Positions 31,606 to 40,314 are shown, counted from the first letter of the stretch. The stretch is 64,000 nucleotides of DNA from Armatimonadota bacterium (GCA_016125185.1 WGMG01000006.1:930001-994000), one strand, 5' to 3'. Program-made: numbers and translations. Notes: generated by a model not told the origin, from the letters alone.

Positions 31606-32676
31606 ATGCTCGGTCGTTCGACACTTTCATCCTTGCCGCGTCTGCGGTCTTACCGCTCAATGCGCGCGAGCTCATACGAGACCACCGGCGGCAACCGGGA
31701 CTGGTGGGTCATCCCTTCCGGCGTCGAGACGACGGTCATGGAGTCGGCCCGACCCGGGTGCATCAAACACATTTGGATGACGGTGGGGGAGGACGACGAA
31801 TACTGCCGCAAAGCCGTGATCCGTATGTATTGGGACGACCAGTCCCACCCCGCCGTCGAGGTTCCATTAGGCGATTTCTTTGGAATCGGACACGGCATCT
31901 TCAAGAATTTCGTCAGTGCGCCCCTCCAGATGAGCCCGGAAGACGGGCGTGGGATGAACTGCTGGTGGGCGATGCCGTTCGACAAGGCGCGGGTGACCAT
32001 CGAATATCAAGGCGAGAAGCCCAAGATTCATTTGTATTTCTATATCGACTACGAAGAGTATGCCCAGCCCCAAGAGCCCGAAGTCGCCCGCTTCTGCGCC
32101 TTTTGGAACCGAGAAAACCCGACCGAAGGGTGGCTCAAAGAGAACCTCAATCCTGAGAACTATCTGCGAATTTGGGACGAACATCCTAACCTATCGGACC
32201 GAGACAACTATCTGATCTTGGAAGCAGAGGGGAGCGGTATCTTCGTTGGTTGCCATCTCAACATCGACTGCCGAGTACGACTAGGGAACGATTGGTACGG
32301 AGAGGGCGACGACATGTTTGTAATTGACGGCGAGCCATGGCCGCCGCGACTGCATGGCACCGGCACAGAAGACTATTTCAACACCGCATTCGGTCCGGCA
32401 CAGGAGTGTTGCGCGCCCTACCACGGTATCCACCTCAATTCGGGTGACCCAGAATGGCGATGGAGAGGGAAGAACTCGATGTACCGCTACCACATCGAAG
32501 ACCCGATCCGATTTGAAAAGTCGATTCGCGTCTCGATCGAGCACGGAGAGGCGAACGCGCTCTCCCATGACTTCTCGTCGACGGCTTACTGGTACCAGAT
32601 TCTGCCGAGCCGCCCCTTGCCCCCGCTTCTTGACGTCCAGGATCGAATGCCGCTGCCCGACGTCGAACGGGAATAA
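31606..32676 (+). CDS. DUF2961 (GH172) glycoside hydrolase
   Basis: 356 residues, typical length of the family. Diagnostic stretches are RPGCIKHIWMTVG, IGHGIFKNFVSAPLQ, GMNCWWAMPF and LHGTGTEDYFNTAFG. Glu233 (EGDD) and Glu255 (GTED) match the spacing of the two catalytic glutamates known for GH172, a family acting on fructofuranosides or D-arabinofuranosides. There is no signal peptide from the ATG used here, so it may act in the cytoplasm. Leaderless expression is suggested by the upstream TAGAAT. A GCGCC-GAAA-GGCGC hairpin follows. The sugar handled cannot be decided from sequence alone. Confidence 0.85.
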   Translation: MLGRSTLSSLPRLRSYRSMRASSYETTGGNRDWWVIPSGVETTVMESARPGCIKHIWMTVGEDDEYCRKAVIRMYWDDQSHPAVEVPLGDFFGIGHGIFKNFVSAPLQMSPEDGRGMNCWWAMPFDKARVTIEYQGEKPKIHLYFYIDYEEYAQPQEPEVARFCAFWNRENPTEGWLKENLNPENYLRIWDEHPNLSDRDNYLILEAEGSGIFVGCHLNIDCRVRLGNDWYGEGDDMFVIDGEPWPPRLHGTGTEDYFNTAFGPAQECCAPYHGIHLNSGDPEWRWRGKNSMYRYHIEDPIRFEKSIRVSIEHGEANALSHDFSSTAYWYQILPSRPLPPLLDVQDRMPLPDVERE

Positions 32677-32690
32677 AGTCGTCCTTGGGT

Positions 32691-32704
32691 GCGCCGAAAG
32701 GCGC
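32691..32704 (+). terminator. GAAA-tetraloop hairpin after the DUF2961 gene
   Basis: GCGCC-GAAA-GGCGC, perfect five-base stem with a stable GNRA loop, 15 bases after the stop codon and without a T-run. It may be a weak terminator or mRNA end protector. Confidence 0.4.
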
Positions 32705-32730
32705 TCTCAAACCGTCCCAACCGACATCAG

Positions 32731-34182
32731 ATGAAAGATTCTAGCTCTCCACATCTCATCCGACAGATCGGATTGGGAAGCGGCATCGCGGTTGTGGTCG
32801 GCAGTACCATCGGTTCGGGAATCTTTCGAAGTCCGTCGGACATCGCCGGCAATTTGCCCGGTCCGGTTCCGATGCTCCTCGCCTGGCTTGTCGGCGGCCT
32901 ACTTGTGCTATGCGGGGCCCTGACGCTGGCGGAGGTTGGCGGCGCTTACCCCTATTCTGGCGGCCTGTACGTGTACATACGGGAAGCCTTTGGCCGGGTG
33001 GTGGCGTTCGTCTTTGGCTGGACGCAACTGGTGCTTCTGCGTCCAGCCAGCATCGGAGCGGTGGCGGTGGTGTTCGGCAATTACGCATTGCGGCTGTTTG
33101 GAATCACCGATTCTGACCCGCGTTTCGTAACGTGGTCAGCCGGGCTCGCCATCGTCGCGGTCGTGGTCGTGACGATCGCGAACGTCATCGGGGTTAAGTT
33201 CGGGACGGGGATTCAGGACCTTACGACGATCGCCAAAACGGCGGGATTGCTGGTGCTGATCCTCATCGCGTTTGGGGTGGGCATGTCTCACCACGAGGCG
33301 CACTTTACGCCCGCGATGCCGGAGGGCAGTTTCTCGGTTTCGCTGTTTGGACTTGCGCTGGTCTCGACGTTGTGGGCTTACGATGGTTGGGCGGACGGCT
33401 CGTACGTGGGCGGCGAAATGGTCGATGCCAGGAAGAACCTTCCGAGGGCGATTCTCTTTGGAACGCTGATCATTATCGGCGTCTATATCCTCGCCAACCT
33501 CGCCTATCTTTGCGTGTTTTCGGTTCAGGACATTTCGAAGAGTTCAGGTATTGCGGCCGACGCCATGCAGAAGCTGGTCGGCCCGTGGGGCGTCGCGTTC
33601 ATTTCGGCAACCGTCATGATCTCGACCTTCGGCACGTTAAACGGGTCGGTTCTTACTAGTCCGCGCATTTTCTTTGCCATGTCTGAAGACCGGCTGTTCT
33701 TTCCCAAGATTGCCGCCGTCCACCCGACCTATAAAACGCCTTACGTCTCCGTCATTCTCTGTGGGGCGCTCGGTGTTCTGTACATCGTCCTTGCGACGAT
33801 GATGAGCGGATCGAAGGCGTTTGGCGCTCTGACGGACGCGTTTGTGATCGGCATTGTCCCGTTCTACGCCCTGTCCGTAGCGTCGGTCTTTGTGTTTCGG
33901 CGACGCGAGATCAAGCGGAAAGCCGCTATGGACGAGACCGATGATTCGCTCGTCGATCCGGTCGAACCCGGGCATTTAGAGACGCATCCTCACGCCTATA
34001 GTCCCGAGGTCCATGTTCCGCTCTATCCGATCGTGCCTGCGTTGTTCATCGCTTCGGCGGTCTACCTGCTGGTGAACTCGCTACTCGACGCGAATTCGCG
34101 CATGCCAACTGTCATCACCCTGGGTCTCGTCTTGGCTGGGATTCCGCTTTACTACGGGACTATCGCTCGACGTAAAGCTTAG
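32731..34182 (+). CDS. APC-family amino-acid permease
   Basis: 483 residues with 12 predicted helices. The first helix, IGLGSGIAVVVGSTIGSGIFRSP, is the substrate-binding unwound segment of amino-acid permeases. ALTLAEVGGAYPYSGGLYVYIREAFG is the following family block. The region FGLALVSTLWAYDGWADGSYVGGEMVDARKNLPRAI corresponds to helix 6 and its loop. Start chosen at ATG 32731. It transports amino acids or polyamines across the inner membrane; the specific substrate is unknown. A cytoplasmic insert (about 405-440) rich in acidic residues and histidine is longer than usual. Confidence 0.88.
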   Translation: MKDSSSPHLIRQIGLGSGIAVVVGSTIGSGIFRSPSDIAGNLPGPVPMLLAWLVGGLLVLCGALTLAEVGGAYPYSGGLYVYIREAFGRVVAFVFGWTQLVLLRPASIGAVAVVFGNYALRLFGITDSDPRFVTWSAGLAIVAVVVVTIANVIGVKFGTGIQDLTTIAKTAGLLVLILIAFGVGMSHHEAHFTPAMPEGSFSVSLFGLALVSTLWAYDGWADGSYVGGEMVDARKNLPRAILFGTLIIIGVYILANLAYLCVFSVQDISKSSGIAADAMQKLVGPWGVAFISATVMISTFGTLNGSVLTSPRIFFAMSEDRLFFPKIAAVHPTYKTPYVSVILCGALGVLYIVLATMMSGSKAFGALTDAFVIGIVPFYALSVASVFVFRRREIKRKAAMDETDDSLVDPVEPGHLETHPHAYSPEVHVPLYPIVPALFIASAVYLLVNSLLDANSRMPTVITLGLVLAGIPLYYGTIARRKA

Positions 34183-34222
34183 CCACTGGCATTCCTCGCC
34201 AAATCCTGATTAAATACCCGTC

Positions 34223-34606
34223 ATGAGAGGCGTGACGGTCGACAATGTTGACGACTATCTAGAATCGGTTCCCTCGGATGCGGCCCGCTCGGCGCTTGAG
34301 GGCCTTCGTTCCGTGATTCGAGCGGAAATTCCCGACGCAGAGGAGGTTATCAGCTACGGAATGCCGATGTACAAGCACCACGGAATGGTGGTCGGCTTTG
34401 CCGCGTTCAAGAAGCACTGCTCGCTCTTCCCTGGGCACACCGTGGCTGATTTCTCGAAGCAATTGGAAGGATACAAGCTGTCAAAGGGGACGATTCAATT
34501 CGACCCGGCTAGCCCTTTGCCAGAGCCGTTGGTCCGCGCGATTGTCCGCGCTCGCTACGACGAAAACGAGCAGATTGCGCGCGAGAAAGGTAAGAAGAAG
34601 AAATGA
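34223..34606 (+). CDS. DUF1801 (YdhG-like) protein
   Basis: 127-residue small soluble protein. The family markers are VDDYLESVPSDAARSALEGLRSVIRAEIPDAEEVISYGMPMYKHHG and SLFPGHTVADFSKQLEGYKLSKGTIQFD, matching the DUF1801/YdhG group with a TBP-like fold. It ends in a lysine-rich tail. Biochemical role unknown. Its TGA overlaps the ATG of the glyoxalase-like gene, so the two are coupled. TAAATA six bases before the ATG is a possible leaderless-type -10 box. Confidence 0.85.
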   Translation: MRGVTVDNVDDYLESVPSDAARSALEGLRSVIRAEIPDAEEVISYGMPMYKHHGMVVGFAAFKKHCSLFPGHTVADFSKQLEGYKLSKGTIQFDPASPLPEPLVRAIVRARYDENEQIAREKGKKKK

Positions 34607-34995
34607 ATCTGGAAGGAATGACGACGCTGATCGAGGTGTTTGACATCGACCGGTCGATTGAGTTCTACCGATCGGCGCTCGGCTTTGAGGTGCATCAGCA
34701 AGCTGGAAATGACAAGGGCCTTGGCTGGGCTTGGTTGAAGGGTAACGGGCTTGATCTGATGCTGAACACGATGTACAACCCCGGAGATGCGCCGGAAGCG
34801 CCGGACGCGACTCGGATCAAGTGGCATCGCGATTTGACGCTGTACATCGGTTGCTCTGACATTGACGCGGCCTACGGTCATCTGGTGGCTGTCGGCATCA
34901 AGGCCAACACTCCCGAAGTGGCTCCGTATGGCATGAAGCAATGCTATTTTTCGGATCCCGATGGGTACGGCATATGCCTTCAGTGGCCCGCCTAG
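34603..34995 (+). CDS. VOC-superfamily (glyoxalase/bleomycin-resistance-like) protein
   Basis: 130 residues in two beta-alpha-beta-beta-beta modules. The first opens MTTLIEVFDIDRSIEFYRSALGFEV and the second ends YFSDPDGYGICLQWPA, both typical of VOC proteins. Metal ligands cannot be assigned with certainty; the usual histidine in strand 1 is absent and the last strand lacks a clear glutamate ligand, so it may bind rather than convert its ligand. Coupled to the DUF1801 gene upstream (four-base overlap) and sharing stop-codon bases with the convergent DUF72 gene. Confidence 0.85.
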   Translation: MNLEGMTTLIEVFDIDRSIEFYRSALGFEVHQQAGNDKGLGWAWLKGNGLDLMLNTMYNPGDAPEAPDATRIKWHRDLTLYIGCSDIDAAYGHLVAVGIKANTPEVAPYGMKQCYFSDPDGYGICLQWPA

Positions 34996-35708
34996 CCGAC
35001 TACGTCACGCAGTCGAAACGCCCATTTCCATGGCTCGACCGTGTCCTTGTGCCGACAATAGACGAAGCAATCCTTGCCGTTGGCAAGGTGCTTCTTGAGA
35101 ACCTGCCCCCATACCATCAGTTGCTCGTCGGTGTATTCCAGCCTGCGCAGACGAGCGAAGAAATACGGCGCTGTGTCGAAGGTCTGGGCCTCTTCCTCAT
35201 CGGTTTCGACCGAGGCAAACGCCGCGCCGCGCGACCTCAGCAGATCGGCGACTTCGGGCGTGTTCCATGACGAGTTTCGGAACTCGACCGCCCACCGGAC
35301 ACCAGTAAATGAATCCAAGAACTTCGAAAGCTTTTCATCGTCTCGCTTGAAGTTTGGTGGAAGCTGGAGGAGGATCGGACCGAGTTTGCCTGCCTTGTCC
35401 AGAGGTTTGAGCACATCGATGAACTCCTTTGCGATGTCGATAGCTTCGGGATTGAGGCGCTTGAAGTGGGTGACGTTCTGCACCATCTTGGGCGAAATGG
35501 TGAAGGTTGGCGGCGTACTGGTGATCCATTTGGCGACACTCGCCTCGCTCGGCATCCTCTGAAAGGTTCCATTGGCCTCTAGTGAGTTCAGTTGCTCGGC
35601 GTAAGCCGACAGGTAGTTCGCCTTCTTAACCGTTGGCGCGTAGAAGAGTCCCTCGCCTTGCCACTCCTTGTAGTCGTAGCCCGAAAGGCCGATGTGCAAC
35701 TTCGCCAT
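34992..35708 (-). CDS. DUF72 family protein
   Basis: 238 residues, the usual length for DUF72 (YecE-like), a TIM-barrel family. Markers are HIGLSGYDYKEWQG at the start, YLSAYAEQLNSLEANGTFQRMPS, FTISPKMVQNVTHFKRL and RWAVEFRNSSW, in the right order. The reaction is not established. The stop overlaps the convergent VOC gene as CTAG. The gene upstream on the same strand ends 18 bases away, so they may be co-transcribed. Confidence 0.88.
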   Translation of the reverse strand: MAKLHIGLSGYDYKEWQGEGLFYAPTVKKANYLSAYAEQLNSLEANGTFQRMPSEASVAKWITSTPPTFTISPKMVQNVTHFKRLNPEAIDIAKEFIDVLKPLDKAGKLGPILLQLPPNFKRDDEKLSKFLDSFTGVRWAVEFRNSSWNTPEVADLLRSRGAAFASVETDEEEAQTFDTAPYFFARLRRLEYTDEQLMVWGQVLKKHLANGKDCFVYCRHKDTVEPWKWAFRLRDVVG

Positions 35709-35726
35709 GTCCTGCCTATTGTACGC

Positions 35727-35936
35727 CTAGGGCTCCGACACGGCTTTCAAGTAATTCGTCGTGAGTGTTCGCGCCCAGTATCGCGGGACACCGAAGGTCT
35801 GAAGGTGAGCCACGACATCGTTCGACTTCTTGTCAACTGCGCCAAATTCGTCCAAGACTTGCTTCCAATGAGCCAACGGGTGGCCCGTCTTCTCGACGAC
35901 TTGGGCGTCATCCACATTCCAATAATCGCTTCTCAT
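35727..35936 (-). CDS. Small conserved protein, W-A-R-T motif domain
   Basis: 69 residues: TGHPLAHWKQVLDEFGAVDKKSNDVVAHLQTFGVPRYWARTLTTNYLKA. The pattern TG-x-x-x-x-x-W-x-x-x-LD...GV-x-x-x-WAR-x-x-T-x-x-Y is a short helical domain seen alone or at the start of other proteins (DUF4287-like, name from memory). No enzymatic residues are evident. It lies between a membrane protein gene and the DUF72 gene on the same strand. Confidence 0.6.
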   Translation of the reverse strand: MRSDYWNVDDAQVVEKTGHPLAHWKQVLDEFGAVDKKSNDVVAHLQTFGVPRYWARTLTTNYLKAVSEP

Positions 35937-35952
35937 GATTCGGCGGTTTACC

Positions 35953-36222
35953 TCAAGGATTGGATTTTCTGGTTAACAAGTAGCGGATGAGGTGGCCCAG
36001 ACCAGCGTATCGGTACGAAGGATCGACGTACTTCTCGACAACATAGAACGCATAGTAGTACCACCGGCTCACCGCCCAAAGCGCAATTAGCAACAGTGCG
36101 GCATTCTGCCAGGACGGAATTTGGAGAAGGAGAGCACCTCCGGCGAGTACCACAATGACGAGGAACAGCCACCCTTTGACATGAATCCAAAGGGAGCTCC
36201 GAAGGTCGGAAAAGAGGCGCAT
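35953..36222 (-). CDS. Small two-helix membrane protein
   Basis: 89 residues with two hydrophobic helices (about 16-33 and 38-58) and a basic C-terminus (IRYLLTRKSNP). The segment WYYYAFYVVEKYVDPSYRYAGLGHLIRYLL follows the second helix and is unlike transporters I know; I cannot assign a family. It starts seven bases downstream of the glycosidase-like gene in transcription order, so the two share an operon. Confidence 0.6.
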   Translation of the reverse strand: MRLFSDLRSSLWIHVKGWLFLVIVVLAGGALLLQIPSWQNAALLLIALWAVSRWYYYAFYVVEKYVDPSYRYAGLGHLIRYLLTRKSNP

Positions 36223-36229
36223 TTACCGT

Positions 36230-37177
36230 CTAGACGTCGATTGACGCCATGCAGATCGCAGAATTCAGGTCCCATGCGTACTTGCCTGGACTACCTTCGA
36301 AGAGCATGACGACCGAATTTCCGCTTTGGTGAAGAGCGGGAAACCACATTGCGCCCCCATCTGGCGCACCTTTGGGGCCGCAACCAAAGACCGGATTCCC
36401 AGGATGAAACTCCCAGTCGGTCATATTCTTCGAACGGGCGAGCCCAAAATAGTCCGGCTCGTCGGCCAGGTAGGAACTCCCGCCGTACATCGCATAGATG
36501 GTTCCGTCCTCCATTCCTAACCGCACGGTGGCGATGGAGAGGCAATCCCAACTGTTGGCGGTTGGCCGCAAAACCGGGTGGTCGAGGATATCCATAAACG
36601 TGTAGCCGTCTTCGCTTTCGGCTAGATAGACCTGATAGTTGCCGTTCGCATCGGCTTTTTGGTAGACCATGCGGAGCTTGCCTTGGTATTCGAGAACGTC
36701 CGGGGCTCGACCCGTCATCACTCGACCGAATTTCTCAAAATGGACACCGTCTTCGCTGACCGCGAGACCGACGCTATCCTCTCCCGGACCAATGGCTGAA
36801 TAGTAGAGAAACACTTTGCCCTGGAAAACCACGCTGGCCGGGTCCAGCGCATCGATACCGTCAAACTCGTCCGGCTCGCCGACGTCGACGACGGGTACGC
36901 CGTCGTTGAGGAGCTCGATCTCCAGTCCACTCGGATCGAAGCAACGCACTTCTGCAACCGCGATGCGGTCATGATCACCTTCTCGACCGGGCATCGGTCC
37001 ATTGCCCCGGTAGTACAGGAGCAGGCGTCCGTTGAAGTTGAGGAAGTCGGGATTAGCGGTCCAAACCGACTGCCATCCGTCGCCGCTGGGCGGCAGAATC
37101 GGTTCCTCGCCGTGAGTCCAGGCAAGGCAGTTCTGGCGGTGGTCAGACGAGAAGCGGTTCCAGAGCTCGGCGTACAA
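36230..37177 (-). CDS. Five-bladed-propeller glycosidase-like protein (GH43/GH130 clan type)
   Basis: 315 residues of repeated blades, each with a D-P-x or N-P-D strand turn: ANPDFLNFNGRLLLYYRG, LDPASVVFQGKVFLYYSAIG, RAPDVLEYQGKLRMVYQK, then WDCLSIATVRLGMEDGTIYAMYGG and GAMWFPALHQSGN. The phrases AVSEDGVHFEKFGRV and AESEDGYTFMDI are typical of sugar-hydrolase and phosphorylase propellers (GH43, GH32, GH130). No signal peptide, so it is probably cytoplasmic. TTG start. It lies in a minus-strand operon with the esterase upstream (21-base gap). Exact family and substrate are not decided. Confidence 0.72.
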   Translation of the reverse strand: MYAELWNRFSSDHRQNCLAWTHGEEPILPPSGDGWQSVWTANPDFLNFNGRLLLYYRGNGPMPGREGDHDRIAVAEVRCFDPSGLEIELLNDGVPVVDVGEPDEFDGIDALDPASVVFQGKVFLYYSAIGPGEDSVGLAVSEDGVHFEKFGRVMTGRAPDVLEYQGKLRMVYQKADANGNYQVYLAESEDGYTFMDILDHPVLRPTANSWDCLSIATVRLGMEDGTIYAMYGGSSYLADEPDYFGLARSKNMTDWEFHPGNPVFGCGPKGAPDGGAMWFPALHQSGNSVVMLFEGSPGKYAWDLNSAICMASIDV

Positions 37178-37198
37178 AGTCGTCCAAGGATACTTGAA

Positions 37199-38062
37199 TT
37201 AGGCCTTCAGCTTGTCCTTGAACCACTGCACTAGGCGCGGGAATCCGCCCAAGAGCGTTTTCGCGTCATGGCCCCCGCCTTCGATGACGATCAGCGTGTG
37301 GTCAACACCGACTTTGCCGAGAGCTTCGTCCATCAGTTTGGACTGCTGAATCGGGACCAGGTCGTCCTTGTCGCCATGGATAATCAGCGTTGGCGGGAAC
37401 TTGGCCGAAACGTATTGGATCGGCGACATCAGCTTGCCAATCGCCATCACCTTGTCTTTTGGCGTGTCCTTGGTTACCCCGAAAGCGGGCATAAAGACCG
37501 CCATCTTTTGCTCCTCAAAAGGCATGTAGTCCGGCTTGCCCCAGTTCAGAAAGTCGGTTGGCGGCATGAAAACTCCCACTGCATTGACGGTGCAAGGTTC
37601 CTTATCGACCGGGTCCTTGGCGTTCGGGTCGCCCGCATCGCCAATTCCTCCGATCATCAGCGAAAGGTGACCACCAGCGCTACCACCCGAGATTCCAATT
37701 CGGTTCGGATCGATGCCAAAGCGAGTGGCGTTGGCGTGAACATAGCGCACGGCCCGCTTGATCATCGGAACGATGTCGTTTAGGTTGTACCGCGGCTGAG
37801 CGCCGTGCACCACCTCGACGACGGTCATGCCCTGGTCGTTAAAGGCTTTGGCCAGGATCGGATTGATGTCTTTATGGTCGGAAACCCAGCCACCACTGCA
37901 AAGCCAGATGACGCAGGGCGCATTCGGCTTGGCCACCTTGAAGACATCGAGCGTGAACGCGGCCCCGCCGCTCTTCATGTAAATCTGGTCGGTCAGACGT
38001 TCCTGGGCGTAGGAGACGATGCTTGCACATGCGAAAAGGATGGCGAGCGCCACGCGTTTCAT
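37199..38062 (-). CDS. Secreted alpha/beta-hydrolase (acetyl-esterase-like)
   Basis: 287 residues with a signal peptide (MKRVALAILFACASIVSYAQ). The nucleophile elbow is GISGGSAGGH with Ser128, and Asp233 in HGDKDDLVP and His265 in GGGHDA complete the triad. The oxyanion segment is CSGGWV rather than the common HGGGW, an unusual first residue. It resembles BD-FAE and xylan-acetyl-esterase types that deacetylate hemicellulose. It overlaps the acetyltransferase gene upstream by four bases (ATGA) and precedes the propeller glycosidase, which supports a carbohydrate role. Confidence 0.85.
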   Translation of the reverse strand: MKRVALAILFACASIVSYAQERLTDQIYMKSGGAAFTLDVFKVAKPNAPCVIWLCSGGWVSDHKDINPILAKAFNDQGMTVVEVVHGAQPRYNLNDIVPMIKRAVRYVHANATRFGIDPNRIGISGGSAGGHLSLMIGGIGDAGDPNAKDPVDKEPCTVNAVGVFMPPTDFLNWGKPDYMPFEEQKMAVFMPAFGVTKDTPKDKVMAIGKLMSPIQYVSAKFPPTLIIHGDKDDLVPIQQSKLMDEALGKVGVDHTLIVIEGGGHDAKTLLGGFPRLVQWFKDKLKA

Positions 38063-38634
38063 GTTGCTAGCTTAGCATGTACCGTCTTTCGCACCAGCCA
38101 ATGATGCTTGCCGATCTGTCGGATTCGTTCGAAGCCTTGGCGTTCGAAGGTGGAAAGGGAAGAGTTGTAGAGGAAGGCCCCCGCCGTCTTTCGTCCTTCG
38201 ACGTTCTCGGGATAGCTCTCGACCACTCCTCCACCTGCCTCGGCAATGAGATCGAGGGCGCCCGCCAGGGCGACGGCGCTGACGCCTTTGCTTCGGTATT
38301 GTTTGTCGACAAAGAAGCAGGTGATGCGCCAGTTGGGAGCATCCATCGGCTCGCTTTCGATTTTCTTCCGGTGCTTGATACGGGGCAGGCTTGCGGCGGG
38401 TCCGAACTGGCACCATCCAATCGCAAGATCGCCATCGTACACAAGGGATGCGTGCGTTTTGCCCTCGCGAACCATCGTTTCCTTGATCGAGCGGTTGCCG
38501 TCGTAGCTCCCCGTACCTCTTTGATGAAAACCGATGCACCAGCATCCGCCCCACACGCCGTTATGTCGCTCGACCAGTGAGGCGAAGTCGGGCCAAGTAG
38601 AGGAATCCAAGGGTTTGACGGTGTATTCTGGCAC
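38059..38634 (-). CDS. GNAT-family N-acetyltransferase
   Basis: 191 residues. The N-terminal block HNGVWGGCWCIGFHQRG and the central segment WRITCFFVDKQYRSKGVSAVALAGALDLI (acetyl-CoA loop region YRSKGVS) mark a GNAT subgroup with a Trp/Cys-rich start. The final GFERIRQIGKHHWLVRK strand-turn-strand is also typical. GTG start at 38634, 31 bases from the divergent DUF1905 gene. Its stop overlaps the esterase start, so they form one operon. Acceptor unknown. Confidence 0.8.
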   Translation of the reverse strand: MPEYTVKPLDSSTWPDFASLVERHNGVWGGCWCIGFHQRGTGSYDGNRSIKETMVREGKTHASLVYDGDLAIGWCQFGPAASLPRIKHRKKIESEPMDAPNWRITCFFVDKQYRSKGVSAVALAGALDLIAEAGGGVVESYPENVEGRKTAGAFLYNSSLSTFERQGFERIRQIGKHHWLVRKTVHAKLAT

Positions 38635-38665
38635 TGGTGTGGCGACAGGCTACCACAAGGAATCG

Positions 38666-38947
38666 ATGACTTTAGAGTTCGAAGCGGAGGCGATTTGGTG
38701 GCGCGGTCCCGCGCCGTTCGTCTTCCTGCCTATACCGGCCAAGGAGTCCGCCGAGATCAAGTCGATCTCCTCGCAGGTGACCTATGGCTGGGGGTGCATT
38801 CCTGTCACGGTGACCATCGGTGAGACCGAGTACACAACGTCGCTGTTTCCCAAAGACGGCATCTATCTGGTGCCCGTCAAGGTCGTCGTCCAGAAAGCCG
38901 AAGGCGTGAAAGTCGGCGATGTCGTCGTCGCCACTGTCGAGGTGTGA
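38666..38947 (+). CDS. DUF1905 family protein
   Basis: 93 residues beginning MTLEFEAEAIWWRGPAPF. I place the start at 38666, where AAGGA stands four bases upstream; longer in-frame readings add residues unlike the family. The stretch TYGWGCIPVTVTIGETEYTTSLFPKDGIYLVPVKVVVQKAEGVKVGDVV is the DUF1905 signature, a small beta-barrel of unknown function. The next gene begins two bases after the TGA, so both are one transcription unit. Confidence 0.85.
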   Translation: MTLEFEAEAIWWRGPAPFVFLPIPAKESAEIKSISSQVTYGWGCIPVTVTIGETEYTTSLFPKDGIYLVPVKVVVQKAEGVKVGDVVVATVEV

Positions 38948-38948
38948 G

Positions 38949-39803
38949 GTGCTGGAACAGCGTACGCAGGCGGTGTGGCAGTTGGCCAAGGAACTGGTGG
39001 GATCGGTCCGAGAGGTGGTGCATCAGCCTTATGGTCACGCGGGTCTGACCTTCGAGGTTCGCGCTGATAGTGGCGACTTCATCCTGAAAACCCGCACGGA
39101 GGTTGGCGCTTTCGACCACACGGAGCACCACATCGACGTCCTTCGGGCCTCGGATATCCCGGTTCCGACGGTGCTGAAACGAGGGAGGACCGATGATTTC
39201 GACTACCTTCTGCTCGCCAAGATTCCTGGTCGTGATCTGGGGCATGTCTTGGGCGAGATGTCGTCAGAGCAGATGTCGGGGCTTGCCGCTCAGATCGTCG
39301 ACATCGAAAGGAAAGCGACCTCGTTACCGAACGGTGAAGGATTCGGCTGGACCCCGATGAAGATTCCGGGACTCTTCGCGAGTTGGACGGACGTGATCGA
39401 GCGCGACTCGAAGGGCTGTCCAGACTTCGTTCTTGCCGAAGTGGCGCGTTGGAAGCCCTATTTCGACGAAGTCCAGCCAACTTGCTTTCTGGACGACCTG
39501 ACGGTTAAGAACGTGATCATCGAAGACGGTGAACTGCAAGGAATCGTGGACCTCGACGAGGTCTGCTACGGGGACGCGCTGTACTGGCTGAGCCTGGCCG
39601 AGACGACGGTGGTGCTGGACATCGGTCCGCAGGCATCGTTTTACGGGAGTGAACTGCGCCGTCTTTGGGGCTTGAGCGAAGACGAGCATGCCGTCTGCGA
39701 CCTGTACTGCGTGATCCATTCCTGGAGCTTCATGAATAGGGGGCTTGGCGGTTTCGTACTTGAAGAGTGGGCTAAGGACCGATTTGCCTTGCTGAAGAAT
39801 TAA
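38949..39803 (+). CDS. APH-family kinase-like protein
   Basis: 284 residues from the GTG at 38949, just after the DUF1905 stop; a longer reading would overlap that gene. The N-lobe has GDFILKTRTEVGAFDHTEHHIDVL with the ATP-anchoring lysine. The catalytic region reads FLDDLTVKNVIIEDGELQGIVDLDEVCYGD. The usual H-G-D of the loop is L-D-D here, so the histidine is missing while both catalytic aspartates and the asparagine remain. Kinase activity on a small molecule is likely but not certain. The substrate is unknown. Confidence 0.78.
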   Translation: MLEQRTQAVWQLAKELVGSVREVVHQPYGHAGLTFEVRADSGDFILKTRTEVGAFDHTEHHIDVLRASDIPVPTVLKRGRTDDFDYLLLAKIPGRDLGHVLGEMSSEQMSGLAAQIVDIERKATSLPNGEGFGWTPMKIPGLFASWTDVIERDSKGCPDFVLAEVARWKPYFDEVQPTCFLDDLTVKNVIIEDGELQGIVDLDEVCYGDALYWLSLAETTVVLDIGPQASFYGSELRRLWGLSEDEHAVCDLYCVIHSWSFMNRGLGGFVLEEWAKDRFALLKN

Positions 39804-39831
39804 TACTATACATATGTCTGGTTATTTGTGA

Positions 39832-39837
39832 TAGAAT
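39832..39837 (+). promoter_or_regulatory. TAGAAT -10 box placed for a leaderless transcript
   Basis: TAGAAT ends six bases before the ATG at 39844, in an AT-rich 40-base gap, with no Shine-Dalgarno. It matches 4551, 31592 and 41142. Confidence 0.6.
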
Positions 39838-39843
39838 GCCCGC

Positions 39844-40314
39844 ATGGCAAGTGTCGATTTATTGTGGAAAGCGCTGGACTCGGCGATCTGGGAAATGAGT
39901 GAAGCCTTCAAAGGGTTGAAGGACGAAGATGTATGGACCCGGCCCGATCCGAGGCTCTTGAGCGTCGGTGAGCTGGCGGCGCATACGGCTTATTGGGAGG
40001 CGATGTCCTTCATCGGTAAAGACTTTGAGAGCCCGCTTTCGGTGCAGGTTGCGCGCTACTACACCGCCAACGAACCGGAACCGTTTTCCCTACCGATGAG
40101 CGCGGAAGCGGTTTACGAGGAAGTGAAGCGGGTCCATGAGGCTTGCAAAGCGGCGTTTGCCGCCGAGCCACACGAGTTTGACGATCCAAGCCTGCACCGC
40201 GAGGGTTGGACTTACGGCTATGTGCTGATCTATCAGGGCTTCCACGTGGCGTACCACACCGGTCAGATGTACTCGGTCAGACACCTCATGGGGCACGAGA
40301 CGGCGGACAACTAG
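39844..40314 (+). CDS. DinB-superfamily protein
   Basis: 156-residue four-helix protein. Metal-site histidines are expected in SVGELAAHTAYWEAM and in the pair of GFHVAYHTGQMYSVRHLMG, the typical DinB ending. It is the third DinB-type gene of the window and is not close to the pair at 3450-4495. Activity unknown. The stop codon is read in both directions: CTAG at 40311-40314 also ends the PEP-CTERM gene on the other strand. Confidence 0.83.
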   Translation: MASVDLLWKALDSAIWEMSEAFKGLKDEDVWTRPDPRLLSVGELAAHTAYWEAMSFIGKDFESPLSVQVARYYTANEPEPFSLPMSAEAVYEEVKRVHEACKAAFAAEPHEFDDPSLHREGWTYGYVLIYQGFHVAYHTGQMYSVRHLMGHETADN

